Source: Candidatus Arcticimaribacter sp. (GTDB lineage Bacteria; Bacteroidota; Bacteroidia; Flavobacteriales; Flavobacteriaceae). From it: a DNA stretch of 52,770 bases. Below are positions 30,694-42,035 of the stretch, piece after piece. Under the pieces are notes generated by a model. It was not told the origin of the DNA, did not search any database, and saw nothing but the letters and a program-made list of their open reading frames with translations. Where the stretch lies: contig WTJU01000044.1 in the NCBI GenBank assembly GCA_011526285.1, forward strand, positions 1-52,770. The letters run 5' to 3'. A program made the position numbers and the translations under genes. Positions within the stretch are counted from its first letter, which is position 1, and every line of letters begins with the position of its first letter.

Positions 30694-30776
30694 GATCTTA
30701 AGCTTTGTTTAAATGTACATAAATTTATTAGTTGAAAACGAGTAGTTTTCCTTTCGGCCGCTCTTTTTATCAAAAA

Positions 30777-30802
30777 AAATCGGCCCCTTTCGGAGCCGAT
30801 TT
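30777..30802 (-). terminator. Rho-independent terminator downstream of hsp20
   Basis: On the minus strand AAATCGGCTCC-GAAA-GGGGCCGATTT: 11-bp stem (one G-T), GAAA tetraloop, followed by a T run. Confidence 0.88.
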
Positions 30803-30826
30803 CCAACAAAAACAAATAATTAATCC

Positions 30827-31246
30827 TTAATCGATAGCAATCCTTTTTGTAGGTTGAGGCAATGCCTCCTTTCGTTTTGGTAATTCTACGGTGAGAATAC
30901 CGTGGATGTAGTTTGCTTTTATTTTTGAAACGTCTACGGTGTCGGGCAAGGTGAAGGCACGCTTAAACGCACTGTAGTTGAATTCTTTTCGGGTGAAGAG
31001 ATCATTGGTGTCCTCTTGCGCATCAACTGCTGAAATTGTTAATACTTCTTTGTCCAATTCAATATCGAAATCACTTTTTGATTTTCCCGGTGCGGCTAAG
31101 GCTAAAACGTAGGCTTTTTCGGTTTCTTGCACGTTAACTGCAGGAACTGAATGATTACGATGGGTTAGAAAAGGCCATTCGTTTCTAAAGATTTCATCTA
31201 AAAAAGACGTGGCTATTGGACGTTGTGTAAAATGAACTAAACTCAT
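30827..31246 (-). CDS. small heat shock protein, Hsp20/alpha-crystallin family
   Basis: PAVNVQETEKAYVLALAAPGKSKSDFDIELDKEVLTISA...ANYIHGILTVELPKR. Confidence 0.95.
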   Translation of the reverse strand: MSLVHFTQRPIATSFLDEIFRNEWPFLTHRNHSVPAVNVQETEKAYVLALAAPGKSKSDFDIELDKEVLTISAVDAQEDTNDLFTRKEFNYSAFKRAFTLPDTVDVSKIKANYIHGILTVELPKRKEALPQPTKRIAID

Positions 31247-31309
31247 AACAAAAATTTTTAAAGGTTATACGCTTTGTACGTGTCAAAGTGTGTACCATTA
31301 GAAATTAAA

Positions 31310-31322
31310 TGTCATATTGGCA
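31310..31322 (-). promoter_or_regulatory. imperfect dyad upstream of hsp20, candidate heat-shock regulatory site
   Basis: TGTCA-TAT-TGGCA (one mismatch from a perfect TGYCA-N3-TGRCA dyad), about 63 nt upstream of the hsp20 ATG. Confidence 0.35.
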
Positions 31323-31353
31323 GTTAAATTTCAAAAAATAATGTCAAGTTGTC

Positions 31354-32547
31354 TTATCCGATGGCTTCTTGTACTTTATCTGCTGCTTCTTGGAAAGCAG
31401 TTGCTGAAAGTACATTGAGCCCTGAACTGTCGATTAGTTCTTTAGCAATATCTGCATTGGTTCCTTGCAAACGCACTATAATGGGAACTTTAATTGCATC
31501 TCCCATGTTTTTATAAGCATCTACAATCCCTTGTGCCACGCGGTCACAACGTACAATTCCACCAAAAATATTGACTAAAATTGCTTCAACAGCAGGGTCT
31601 TTAAGAATTAAACGGAAGGCTGTTTCCACGCGTGCTGCATCAGCAGTTCCACCAACATCGAGGAAGTTTGCTGGAGAACCACCTGCTTGCTTAATCAAGT
31701 CCATGGTGGCCATGGCTAAACCAGCTCCGTTTACCATACAACCCACATTTCCGTCTAAATCAACATAATTTAATCCAACCTCACCTGCTTCTACTTCAAC
31801 GGGGTTCTCTTCTCTTTTATCGCGCAGTTCAGCGTAGTCTTTGTGGCGGTAAAGCGCATTATCATCTAGGGTAACCTTAGCATCTACCGCGATGATACGA
31901 TCATCAGATGTTTTTAGTACGGGGTTGATTTCAAATAGGGAAGAATCTGATTCAACATAAGCGGTGTAAAGCGCTGTAATGAACTTGGTCATATCTTTAA
32001 AAGCTTTACCACTTAGCCCTAGGTTAAAGGCTACCTTTCGGGCTTGGAATCCTTGAATCCCAACTGCAGGATCTATTTCTTCGGTGAATATCAAATGGGG
32101 CGTTTCTTCTGCTACTGCTTCAATGTCCATACCACCTTCTGTAGAATACATGATCATATTTCTACCGGTAGAACGATTAAGTAAAACGGAAACATAAAAT
32201 TCGCTGGGTTCACTTTCTCCCGGGTAGTACACATCTTCTGCAATTAATACTTGGTGTACAGGCTTCCCCTCTGGAGGAGTTTGTGGTGTAACCAACTGCA
32301 TCCCAATAATCTGATCTGCAATGCTTTTTACTTCATCAAGGTTTTTGGCTAATTTAACGCCCCCGCCTTTTCCGCGTCCTCCGGCATGAATTTGTGCTTT
32401 GATCACATGCCAGCCCGTGCCTGTTGTTTCGGTGAGTTTTTTTGCGGCTTCTACTGCCTCATCAGCTGTTTGTGCAACTAAACCGCGTTGAACACCAACG
32501 CCAAAACTAGCGAGTATTTCTTTTCCTTGATATTCGTGTAAATTCAT
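31354..32547 (-). CDS. sucC: succinyl-CoA synthetase (ADP-forming) beta subunit
   Basis: MNLHEYQGKEILASFGV, AQIHAGGRGKGGGVKLAK, LFEINPVL, NGAGLAMATMDLI, FLDVGGTAD, NIFGGIVRCD. Confidence 0.97.
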   Translation of the reverse strand: MNLHEYQGKEILASFGVGVQRGLVAQTADEAVEAAKKLTETTGTGWHVIKAQIHAGGRGKGGGVKLAKNLDEVKSIADQIIGMQLVTPQTPPEGKPVHQVLIAEDVYYPGESEPSEFYVSVLLNRSTGRNMIMYSTEGGMDIEAVAEETPHLIFTEEIDPAVGIQGFQARKVAFNLGLSGKAFKDMTKFITALYTAYVESDSSLFEINPVLKTSDDRIIAVDAKVTLDDNALYRHKDYAELRDKREENPVEVEAGEVGLNYVDLDGNVGCMVNGAGLAMATMDLIKQAGGSPANFLDVGGTADAARVETAFRLILKDPAVEAILVNIFGGIVRCDRVAQGIVDAYKNMGDAIKVPIIVRLQGTNADIAKELIDSSGLNVLSATAFQEAADKVQEAIG

Positions 32548-32566
32548 ATTGGTTGTTTTCGTTGCA

Positions 32567-32574
32567 CAAAAATA
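32567..32574 (-). promoter_or_regulatory. -7 element candidate for sucC
   Basis: Minus strand TATTTTTG 19 nt upstream of the sucC ATG; no clear -33 element seen. Confidence 0.5.
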
Positions 32575-32691
32575 AAAAAAGATCGCTGCTTGACCTATAG
32601 GCTTGGGAAAAGGTTTTTGTTTTATTTAAAACATTTTTTGATATTTTTAAATTAATCTTTTAAGCCCTTTATTTTATTGACTGAATAACCC

Positions 32692-32699
32692 TATTTTTG
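32692..32699 (+). promoter_or_regulatory. -7 element candidate for lysA
   Basis: TATTTTTG 14 nt upstream of the lysA ATG. Confidence 0.5.
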
Positions 32700-32713
32700 A
32701 AAAAAATTTAAGG

Positions 32714-33952
32714 ATGAATACTGCTGATTTAGTCAAAATCGCTGAAGGTGCCAATGGGCCCGTTTATGTTTATGATGCCGAAAAAATTAAACGTCAATAC
32801 GAACGCTTAACGAGTGCGTTTAGCGGGGTTGGGAAATTGCGTTTGCACTATGCGACTAAAGCACTAAACAACATCTCCATTCTTAAGTATATTCAGGGCT
32901 TAGGCGCAGGTTTAGACACTGTCTCTATTCAAGAGGTACGCTTGGGAATTCAAGCTGGTTTTGATCCTGCTACTATTATCTTCACACCCAATGGTGTATC
33001 GCTAAATGAGATTGAAGAGGTCGCTAAGTTGGGGGTACAAATCAACATCGACAACCTTTCCATCTTGGAGCAGTTTGGTAGTAAATATCCCGATATTCCT
33101 GTCTGTATCCGTATCAATCCACACGTTATGGCGGGTGGAAACAGCAATATATCTGTTGGGCACATTGATTCTAAATTTGGGATTTCAATTCATCAAATTC
33201 CTCACCTACTCCGAATTACCGAGAATACCAACATGCGCATTAACGGTATACACATGCACACCGGTAGTGACATTCTAGACATTGATGTTTTCTTGCACGC
33301 AACCGAAATACTATTCGAAACAGCTAAAAACTTCCGCAATCTAGAATTTATTGACTTCGGTTCTGGATTCAAAGTTCCTTATAAGCAAGGTGATATTGAG
33401 ACGAATATTGAAGAGTTGGGTGAAAAGTTAACAGCAAAATTCAATGCGTTTTGTAGCGAATACGGACGTCAACTCACCTTGGCGTTTGAACCGGGTAAAT
33501 TCTTAGTGAGTCAAGCAGGCTACTTTTTAACCAAAGTGAATGTGGTAAAACAAACCACTTCTACTGTATTCGCACAGGTAGACAGCGGCTTTAATCACCT
33601 TATTCGTCCTATGCTTTATGGTTCTCATCACGAAATTGAGAATATTAGTAACCCTAACGGACGTGAGCGCTTTTACTCTGTGGTGGGCTACATTTGTGAA
33701 ACAGATACTTTTGGGAGTAACCGAAAAATTGCTGAAATAAGTGAAGGAGACTTTTTGGCTTTTCACAATGCTGGTGCTTACTGCAATACCATGGCAAGCA
33801 ATTATAACTCGCGCTACCGCCCTGCAGAGGTGTTGTGGATTAACAATGAAGCACACCTAATTCGCGCGCGTGAAAATTTTGAGGATATTTTACGAAATCA
33901 GATTGAATTAGACGCCTCAATTTTATCAGGGAAAGCTACTGTAGAGGCTTAG
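32714..33952 (+). CDS. lysA: diaminopimelate decarboxylase
   Basis: [27 protein letters not shown] (PLP lysine), [47 protein letters not shown]. Confidence 0.95.
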   Translation: MNTADLVKIAEGANGPVYVYDAEKIKRQYERLTSAFSGVGKLRLHYATKALNNISILKYIQGLGAGLDTVSIQEVRLGIQAGFDPATIIFTPNGVSLNEIEEVAKLGVQINIDNLSILEQFGSKYPDIPVCIRINPHVMAGGNSNISVGHIDSKFGISIHQIPHLLRITENTNMRINGIHMHTGSDILDIDVFLHATEILFETAKNFRNLEFIDFGSGFKVPYKQGDIETNIEELGEKLTAKFNAFCSEYGRQLTLAFEPGKFLVSQAGYFLTKVNVVKQTTSTVFAQVDSGFNHLIRPMLYGSHHEIENISNPNGRERFYSVVGYICETDTFGSNRKIAEISEGDFLAFHNAGAYCNTMASNYNSRYRPAEVLWINNEAHLIRARENFEDILRNQIELDASILSGKATVEA

Positions 33953-35139
33953 GAGATCACACCAGACCCTAGCAATTCATCGCCTAAATGCCACGCCACA
34001 AATTGGCCTTCGGCTATGGCCGATTGTGGTGCATCAAAGAGCACAAATAACCCTTCTGCTTCTCGGAAAAGGGTTGCCTTTTCTAGTGGTTGGCGATAGC
34101 GAATACGCGCTAGTACTTCTTTTTGCTCCCCAATTTCCATACATAGGTCTTCACGCACCCAATGAATATCAGCGGTTTTAACTAAAAGTCCACGTCGGTA
34201 GAGCCCGGGATGGTTTTTCCCTTGACCGGTATAAATTATATTTTCCTTGACATCAGTGGCGATAACAAATAGCGGCTCTACGGTTCCGCCAACCCCCAAG
34301 CCTTTGCGTTGACCTTTGGTGAAATAATGCGCCCCTTGGTGCTGCCCTACCACTTGTCCATCTGACTTAGTGTAGTGCATTTTTCCGCTATGGTGAAGTA
34401 ATAAATGCTGCTGACTATCAAAGCTATTTGGGGTGTTTTGATAGGCTTCTAAACTCGCAGGAACTTCAACAATATCGCCTACTTTTGGTGCCAATTGTTG
34501 CTGTAAAAAGTCGGGCAAACGCACTTTCCCAATAAAACATAAGCCTTGGGAATCTTTTTTTTCTGCTGTTATCAGGCCTTGTGCTGCGGCAATTTTACGC
34601 ACTTCAGCTTTTTGCAAATGCCCAATGGGAAAAAGGACTTTGGCAAGTTGTGCTTGGGTGAGTTGACATAAAAAATACGATTGATCTTTATTGGCATCTG
34701 CTCCAGCAAGCAGGTGATGGATTTTCTTTCCCTCTACTTCTGAGGTGCTTCGCTGGCAATAATGACCGGTAGCAACAAAGTCAGCGCCCAACTCTAAGGC
34801 GATAGCTAAAAATACATCGAATTTAATCTCTCGGTTACAGAGAACGTCTGGATTGGGTGTTCGTCCGTTTTTGTATTCTTCAAACATATAATCAACAATA
34901 CGTTCTTTGTATTGTTCACTTAAATCAACTGTTTGAAAAGGTATCCCCAGCTTTTCAGCCACTATCAAGGCATCGTTGCTGTCTTCTAACCAAGGGCATT
35001 CTGCAGATATGGTCACGCTTTCATCATGCCAGTTTTTCATGAATAGACCAATCACATTGTAGCCTTGTTCTTTTAAAAGATAGGCGGCAACACTAGAATC
35101 TACTCCTCCAGAAAGTCCAACAACAATGGTTTTTGCCAT
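33949..35139 (-). CDS. mnmA: tRNA-specific 2-thiouridylase
   Basis: [73 protein letters not shown]. Confidence 0.96.
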   Translation of the reverse strand: MAKTIVVGLSGGVDSSVAAYLLKEQGYNVIGLFMKNWHDESVTISAECPWLEDSNDALIVAEKLGIPFQTVDLSEQYKERIVDYMFEEYKNGRTPNPDVLCNREIKFDVFLAIALELGADFVATGHYCQRSTSEVEGKKIHHLLAGADANKDQSYFLCQLTQAQLAKVLFPIGHLQKAEVRKIAAAQGLITAEKKDSQGLCFIGKVRLPDFLQQQLAPKVGDIVEVPASLEAYQNTPNSFDSQQHLLLHHSGKMHYTKSDGQVVGQHQGAHYFTKGQRKGLGVGGTVEPLFVIATDVKENIIYTGQGKNHPGLYRRGLLVKTADIHWVREDLCMEIGEQKEVLARIRYRQPLEKATLFREAEGLFVLFDAPQSAIAEGQFVAWHLGDELLGSGVIS

Positions 35140-35143
35140 GCTG

Positions 35144-35151
35144 CAAAGGTA
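35144..35151 (-). promoter_or_regulatory. -7 element candidate abutting the mnmA start
   Basis: Minus strand TACCTTTG-CAGC-ATG. Confidence 0.5.
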
Positions 35152-35178
35152 GGAAATGTTTGGAAGGAAATGGTGTGT

Positions 35179-36999
35179 TTATCGCTTGCGCTTTTGATTT
35201 GCGCGTTGTTGCTTTTCAGCTTCCTCCATTGCCTTTTGAAGGCGTGCAGTAAATCCACCTGCCTTTTTGGGTTTCTTCTTATTTTCCTCTATTTGAGCAA
35301 AAATCTTGTCTTCACTAATCACAAAGTTTTTGATGACCAACATCAAGATTATGGTAAGAAGGTTTGACACAAAATAATATAAACTCAAACCACTCGCGTA
35401 GTTGTTGAAGAAGAACAACATCATTAATGGCATGAGGTACATGATAAATTTCATGTTGGGCATGCCCGGTTGTTGTGGGGCTTGCTGTTGCCCCATGGTC
35501 ATCATGGTATAAAAGAAAATAGCAACAGATGCTAGTATAGGAAAAAGACTAATGTGATCACCATAGAACGGGATATTAAAAGGCAATTCATAAACTGAGT
35601 CATAAGAAGATAAATCGTCTGCCCATAAGAAGCTTTTTTGACGCAATGCAAATGCTACAGGGAAGAAGCTAAACAACGCATAAAACACAGGCAACTGGAG
35701 CAATGCAGGTAAACAACCAGACATTGGGTTCGCACCTGCTTTGTTATACAGCGCCATGGTCTCTTGCTGACGTTTTACTGCATCGTCTTTGTACTTCTTG
35801 GTGATTTCATCTACTTCTGGCTTGAGGACCTTCATTTTTATTTGCGATACATAGGAACGATAGGTTACCGGAGACATGGCTAATCGCACAATAATTGTCA
35901 TGATAATAATGGCGATACCAAAGGGCAAGAATGAGCTTAAGAAGCCAAATAAAGGAATGAATACCGATTTGTTTATCCAGCCAAAAATCCCCCATCCAAA
36001 GTTGATGCTTTTCTCAATTCCTAAATCGTATTTCGCCAATGTCTTGTATTCTGATGGTCCAAAGTACCACTGAAATGTATGGTTGAGTTCTCCTTGGTTT
36101 TTTAATGCAAAAGCAGTGGTATACTGCTTGGTATAGTTTTGATCAAGTGATTCATCATCAACCAAACTCTTTGAGGTTAATGCCACCTCGTTTAAGGGGT
36201 TGCTTGGAATTAAAATGGAATTAAAGAAGTGTTGCTTGTAACCAATCCATTGAAGCTCATTAATCAATTCATCATCTTCTCCAGAGATGGAAAGCTCGTT
36301 CACTTTTTCTTCCTCATAACCATAGGTTAATTCGGTGTAACGATTCTCATATTCGATGCTTCTAGAATTGCGGAAAGCTTGTAATTCCCAATTGAATTCT
36401 TGTGCAATATTCTGGTTTATTACTGTTTGTAGCCCTTGTGTTTGTATGGAAAAGTCGAGCATGAAGTCATTCTCATCCAATGCATAACGATAAGCAATAT
36501 ACTGTGAAGAATTAAGCGCTGCTTTTAACCACAACACTTTCTTTCCTTGTTCTTGTGTCTCGTTAATGGAAAAATAAAGATCTTCTGTGTTAAGCGTTCT
36601 TCCATCTAAGGTGGTAAATCGAAAATTGATGCGTTGGTTATTATCGATCAAATTAAGGGGTTCACCTAGGTAATTGGTATAGCCTTTTAAGTGGGCTTTG
36701 GTCATTTGTCCCCCTTTGTTGGTAAACTCAAATGAAAGTGATTGGTTTTCGAAAACAACACGTTTTTCTGCTCTTGGCTGTACCAAATCTGCAAAAGAAC
36801 CGTAGGTCGCTTGATTTTGTAATTGTACAATTGAGTCGGTCAATTGAACTGGAGCAGGGGTTGTTTTTGCTTCAACAGTAGTCGTGTTTTCAGCTGTGGC
36901 TTCTTCTACTGGGGGTTGATTCATCAACATCCAAGTCATGATTAAGGCAATCAAAATGAAGCCGATGAGTTGATAGGGGTCAAATTTTCTTTCTTCCAT
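35179..36999 (-). CDS. yidC: membrane protein insertase YidC
   Basis: N-terminal MEERKFDPYQLIGFILIALIMTWMLMNQP; C-terminal 60KD domain (YRSYVSQIKMKVLKPEVDEITKKYKDD..., NPMSGCLPALLQLPVFYALF). Confidence 0.97.
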   Translation of the reverse strand: MEERKFDPYQLIGFILIALIMTWMLMNQPPVEEATAENTTTVEAKTTPAPVQLTDSIVQLQNQATYGSFADLVQPRAEKRVVFENQSLSFEFTNKGGQMTKAHLKGYTNYLGEPLNLIDNNQRINFRFTTLDGRTLNTEDLYFSINETQEQGKKVLWLKAALNSSQYIAYRYALDENDFMLDFSIQTQGLQTVINQNIAQEFNWELQAFRNSRSIEYENRYTELTYGYEEEKVNELSISGEDDELINELQWIGYKQHFFNSILIPSNPLNEVALTSKSLVDDESLDQNYTKQYTTAFALKNQGELNHTFQWYFGPSEYKTLAKYDLGIEKSINFGWGIFGWINKSVFIPLFGFLSSFLPFGIAIIIMTIIVRLAMSPVTYRSYVSQIKMKVLKPEVDEITKKYKDDAVKRQQETMALYNKAGANPMSGCLPALLQLPVFYALFSFFPVAFALRQKSFLWADDLSSYDSVYELPFNIPFYGDHISLFPILASVAIFFYTMMTMGQQQAPQQPGMPNMKFIMYLMPLMMLFFFNNYASGLSLYYFVSNLLTIILMLVIKNFVISEDKIFAQIEENKKKPKKAGGFTARLQKAMEEAEKQQRANQKRKR

Positions 37000-37004
37000 G
37001 TGAT

Positions 37005-38696
<1,692 letters not shown>

Positions 38697-40421
38697 TTAT
38701 TTCTTGATCTCTACGATCTCGTAGTCTTGGTGCTGCAATAAATAGTGCCCTTTGTTGGTATATCCGCCTTCAGGATGGGTGTCATACAAGAAACGATTTT
38801 CCAAGTAATCGGTTTCTCCAATTTCGGGAGCGTAGAGCGATTCTTTTACAGCTAGACGAAGCAAGACATCAAGGGTTAAATCGTACGCTCGAATTGCTTC
38901 TCTGGTAGGGAAATCACCAAAGCGTTTTTGAAAGGCATTTTTAAATGCTTCACGTTTTTCGTTTTCTTGTGGGTGGGTTCCCGCTAGATAAGTAAACCGC
39001 AGGTTACCCAAATGTTTTCGGGAAATGTTATCGTTGTCGTAAATCGAGGTGCGCCAGGTGGTAAATAATTGGACATCACGCGTTTTTGAAATTTGCGCAT
39101 TCAACAATGAGGTAACGTTTGCTGCTAAATTTAAGTCTTGTGATTCAAAAATGACTTTGTTGGGCAGCGAATCAATTAAAAGAGAGTCGATTAGATCTGG
39201 CATTACAAAGCCCCCTTCTTCTGGTCGCACTCGGTGGGCAAATGGATATTTTTCTTCAAAAGATTTTACAAAAGTAGCATTAAGGGTATCTGCGATTATC
39301 ATCACGTTTTGTGTGGTGTCTAGTTTTTGGTCTAGATAATCAACCATTTTATTGCGAAGTGCTTCTAAATCTACCACAGACTGAACAACATTAGGGCGTT
39401 GTTTCACGGCTTTTGAAGACAAAGGCGCCACCATCATTAGTTGGCGTAATGCAAGTAGCTGAGCAGCAAAATCAAAATTTGAGGGTACCAGCGGTCCTAT
39501 CATTACATGAATACCGTCCCATTTAAAATTTTCAACAGCCTTTTTTATTTCCCCTTTTTTATTTTGTGAGTCAAAAATTGTCAGATTGGTAACAATCCCT
39601 AACGAATCGGCTTTTTCAACCGCCATGGCCATTCCCATATAAAAGTCTAGGGCTATGGTGTGGATATTGCGTTTTTTGAGTAGTGCTTTGGTCTTTTCAA
39701 CTGAATCTAACTGAACTGCTGCTGCTTTAAAGGGAAGAAAGGCAGCCAGTTGGAGGTAGTTGTTTACAATTAAAGAGTCTTCTAAATGAACTTTTTCAAC
39801 CAATAGGTCATCTTCAATTTTTAGATCCCCTGTTTTTTGTGGGGGGATTTTTAATATCATTCCTTCTTGAAGTCCTGTGGTAGGAAGTGAAGGATTGAGC
39901 GCAATTAAATCTGCTTGAGATACTCCGAGTTTTTTCTCTAGGCGGTAAAAGCCTTCTTTTGGTTTTACTTTATAGTAGTTAAACGCCTCTTCTAGTGCCT
40001 TGGTTTCACTTGCTTCTCTTTTGGGAACGACAATTTCTTGACCAATTTTTAATCCCTCTTTTATTTGTGGATTAAGTTCTTCTAGTTCTTGAATGGTAAC
40101 GCCATAGCGGTAGGCTAAGCGCCACTTAGTTTCTTTAGGTTGTACTAGGTATTTTTCTAATCCTTCTTTTAGGGGAACTGCTTTGGGTTCTTCAACTACT
40201 GCATAAACGGGAATTTGAAGTTGCATTTTTTTCTTCAACCCTATTTTATCAATCAGAGGATTGTATTCCTTTATTTGCTCAATGGTAACATTGTATTTGC
40301 GTGCAAGACCATAGAGGGTTTCTTTTTTCTTGACTTTGTGTTCAACAAAACGCAAGGGCGTTTCCTGCCCGTAAGATTGAAGGATTACTAAAAAGGTTAG
40401 AAAAAAGAGTAGTCTTCTCAT
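38697..40421 (-). CDS. LysM (three repeats) plus periplasmic-binding-fold protein
   Basis: Three LysM-like repeats (HKVKKKETLYGLARKYNVTIEQIKEYNP; YLVQPKETKWRLAYRYGVTIQELEELNP; YKVKPKEGFYRLEKKLGVSQADLIALNP), then a type-1 PBP-like domain. Start trimmed to MRRLLFF at 40421. Confidence 0.82.
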   Translation of the reverse strand: MRRLLFFLTFLVILQSYGQETPLRFVEHKVKKKETLYGLARKYNVTIEQIKEYNPLIDKIGLKKKMQLQIPVYAVVEEPKAVPLKEGLEKYLVQPKETKWRLAYRYGVTIQELEELNPQIKEGLKIGQEIVVPKREASETKALEEAFNYYKVKPKEGFYRLEKKLGVSQADLIALNPSLPTTGLQEGMILKIPPQKTGDLKIEDDLLVEKVHLEDSLIVNNYLQLAAFLPFKAAAVQLDSVEKTKALLKKRNIHTIALDFYMGMAMAVEKADSLGIVTNLTIFDSQNKKGEIKKAVENFKWDGIHVMIGPLVPSNFDFAAQLLALRQLMMVAPLSSKAVKQRPNVVQSVVDLEALRNKMVDYLDQKLDTTQNVMIIADTLNATFVKSFEEKYPFAHRVRPEEGGFVMPDLIDSLLIDSLPNKVIFESQDLNLAANVTSLLNAQISKTRDVQLFTTWRTSIYDNDNISRKHLGNLRFTYLAGTHPQENEKREAFKNAFQKRFGDFPTREAIRAYDLTLDVLLRLAVKESLYAPEIGETDYLENRFLYDTHPEGGYTNKGHYLLQHQDYEIVEIKK

Positions 40422-40441
40422 TGGTACTGCAATATCAACAA

Positions 40442-41971
40442 TTATTCCCATTCTATGGTTGCCGGTGGTTTTGAACTGATGTCGTAGACCACGCGGTTTA
40501 CACCTTTGACTTTATTTATAATATCGTTGGATGTTTTTTGGAGGAATTCATACGGTAGGTTAACCCAGTCTGCGGTCATACCATCTGTAGAGGTAACAGC
40601 GCGCAAGGCAACGCATTTTTCATAGGTGCGCTCATCGCCCATTACACCAACACTATTAACTGGAAGTAGTATAGCGCCTGCTTGCCAAACGTCGTTGTAT
40701 AAGCCTGCATCTTTAAGGCCTTGAATGTAAATGGCATCTACTTCTTGCAACATGCTCACCTTTTCTGGAGTTATATCCCCTAAAATGCGAATGGCCAATC
40801 CGGGCCCAGGGAATGGGTGTCTTCCTAGTAATTCTGGGTCTATGCCTAAACTTTTGCCCACACGACGCACTTCGTCTTTAAAAAGCATACGCAAGGGTTC
40901 TACAATTTTTAGTTTCATGTAATCGGGCAATCCCCCAACGTTGTGATGGGATTTGATTGTCGCAGACGGTCCGTTAACTGAGATGGATTCAATCACATCA
41001 GGATAGATCGTTCCTTGTGCCAACCAGGTAGCCCCTTCTATTTTTTTCGACTCATCATCAAAAACATCAATAAAGGTGTTTCCAATGATCTTTCTTTTCT
41101 TTTCAGGATCAGACACACCCGCGAGTTGATCTAAAAAACGCTTGCTCGCATCTACTCCTTTTACATTGAGCCCCATGCCATGGTACTGCTCTAAAACACT
41201 TGAAAACTCGTCTTTACGTAAAAGTCCGTTATTAACAAATATACAGGTGAGTTGGTCTCCAATAGCTTGATGTAGAAGTACTGCGGCCACGGTAGAATCT
41301 ACCCCACCAGAAAGTCCTAATATTACTTTCTCGTCTCCTACTTGGGTTTTCAAATTTTCAACGGTCATAGACACAAACGAATCTGGTGTCCAGTCTTGTT
41401 TCACTTTTGCGATATGTACCAAGAAGTTCTCGAGTAGTTGTTTCCCGTCGGTAGAATGATATACTTCTGGATGGAATTGTATGGCATAGGTTGTTTCACC
41501 CTCAATGGCATAGGCTGCATTTTCTACATCTGCAGTACTGGCCAAGCGCTTACCATTGGTTGGTAGTTCTTTTATGGTATCACTATGACTCATCCAAACT
41601 TGACTTCCTACTTCTATCCCTTCAAATAAATCACTTTTAGGTGTTATGGAAGAAAGGTTTGCGCGACCGTATTCTCGTGTGGCAGAAGGGCTTACTTTTC
41701 CTCCTGAAAAATGGGCGAGATACTGTGCACCATAACACACTGCTAAAAGGGGTTTTTTTCCTCTTATTTCAGTCAAGTCTGGATGCGGAGCATCTTCTGC
41801 ACGAACAGAGAAGGGCGACCCTGACAAGATTACTGCTTTAAAGGGGCTAATATCAGCTGGAGGGTTGTTGTAAGGATGTATTTCGCAATAGATGAAAAGC
41901 TCACGTACACGACGGGCGATTAGTTGGGTGTATTGCGATCCAAAGTCAAGAATAAGTACTTTTTCTTCCAT
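40442..41971 (-). CDS. guaA: GMP synthase (glutamine-hydrolysing)
   Basis: [50 protein letters not shown]-terminal [18 protein letters not shown]. Start trimmed to the ATG at 41971. Confidence 0.98.
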   Translation of the reverse strand: MEEKVLILDFGSQYTQLIARRVRELFIYCEIHPYNNPPADISPFKAVILSGSPFSVRAEDAPHPDLTEIRGKKPLLAVCYGAQYLAHFSGGKVSPSATREYGRANLSSITPKSDLFEGIEVGSQVWMSHSDTIKELPTNGKRLASTADVENAAYAIEGETTYAIQFHPEVYHSTDGKQLLENFLVHIAKVKQDWTPDSFVSMTVENLKTQVGDEKVILGLSGGVDSTVAAVLLHQAIGDQLTCIFVNNGLLRKDEFSSVLEQYHGMGLNVKGVDASKRFLDQLAGVSDPEKKRKIIGNTFIDVFDDESKKIEGATWLAQGTIYPDVIESISVNGPSATIKSHHNVGGLPDYMKLKIVEPLRMLFKDEVRRVGKSLGIDPELLGRHPFPGPGLAIRILGDITPEKVSMLQEVDAIYIQGLKDAGLYNDVWQAGAILLPVNSVGVMGDERTYEKCVALRAVTSTDGMTADWVNLPYEFLQKTSNDIINKVKGVNRVVYDISSKPPATIEWE

Positions 41972-41974
41972 GCC

Positions 41975-41982
41975 CAAAAATA
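41975..41982 (-). promoter_or_regulatory. -7 element candidate abutting the guaA start
   Basis: Minus strand TATTTTTG-GGC-ATG. Confidence 0.5.
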
Positions 41983-42035
41983 CAACTATTCGGTTGTAGA
42001 GAACCAAGGGACACAAAAGATTTTCAACAAATTAT

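Noticed and set aside
31354-32547. sucC without adjacent sucD as an anomaly
   Set aside because: Separation of sucC and sucD is not unusual in Bacteroidota; not informative from this window alone.
41972-42016. Upstream start for guaA ([15 protein letters not shown])
   Set aside because: The extension spans a TAnnTTTG element and is not part of the conserved GuaA N-terminus; [16 protein letters not shown] is preferred.
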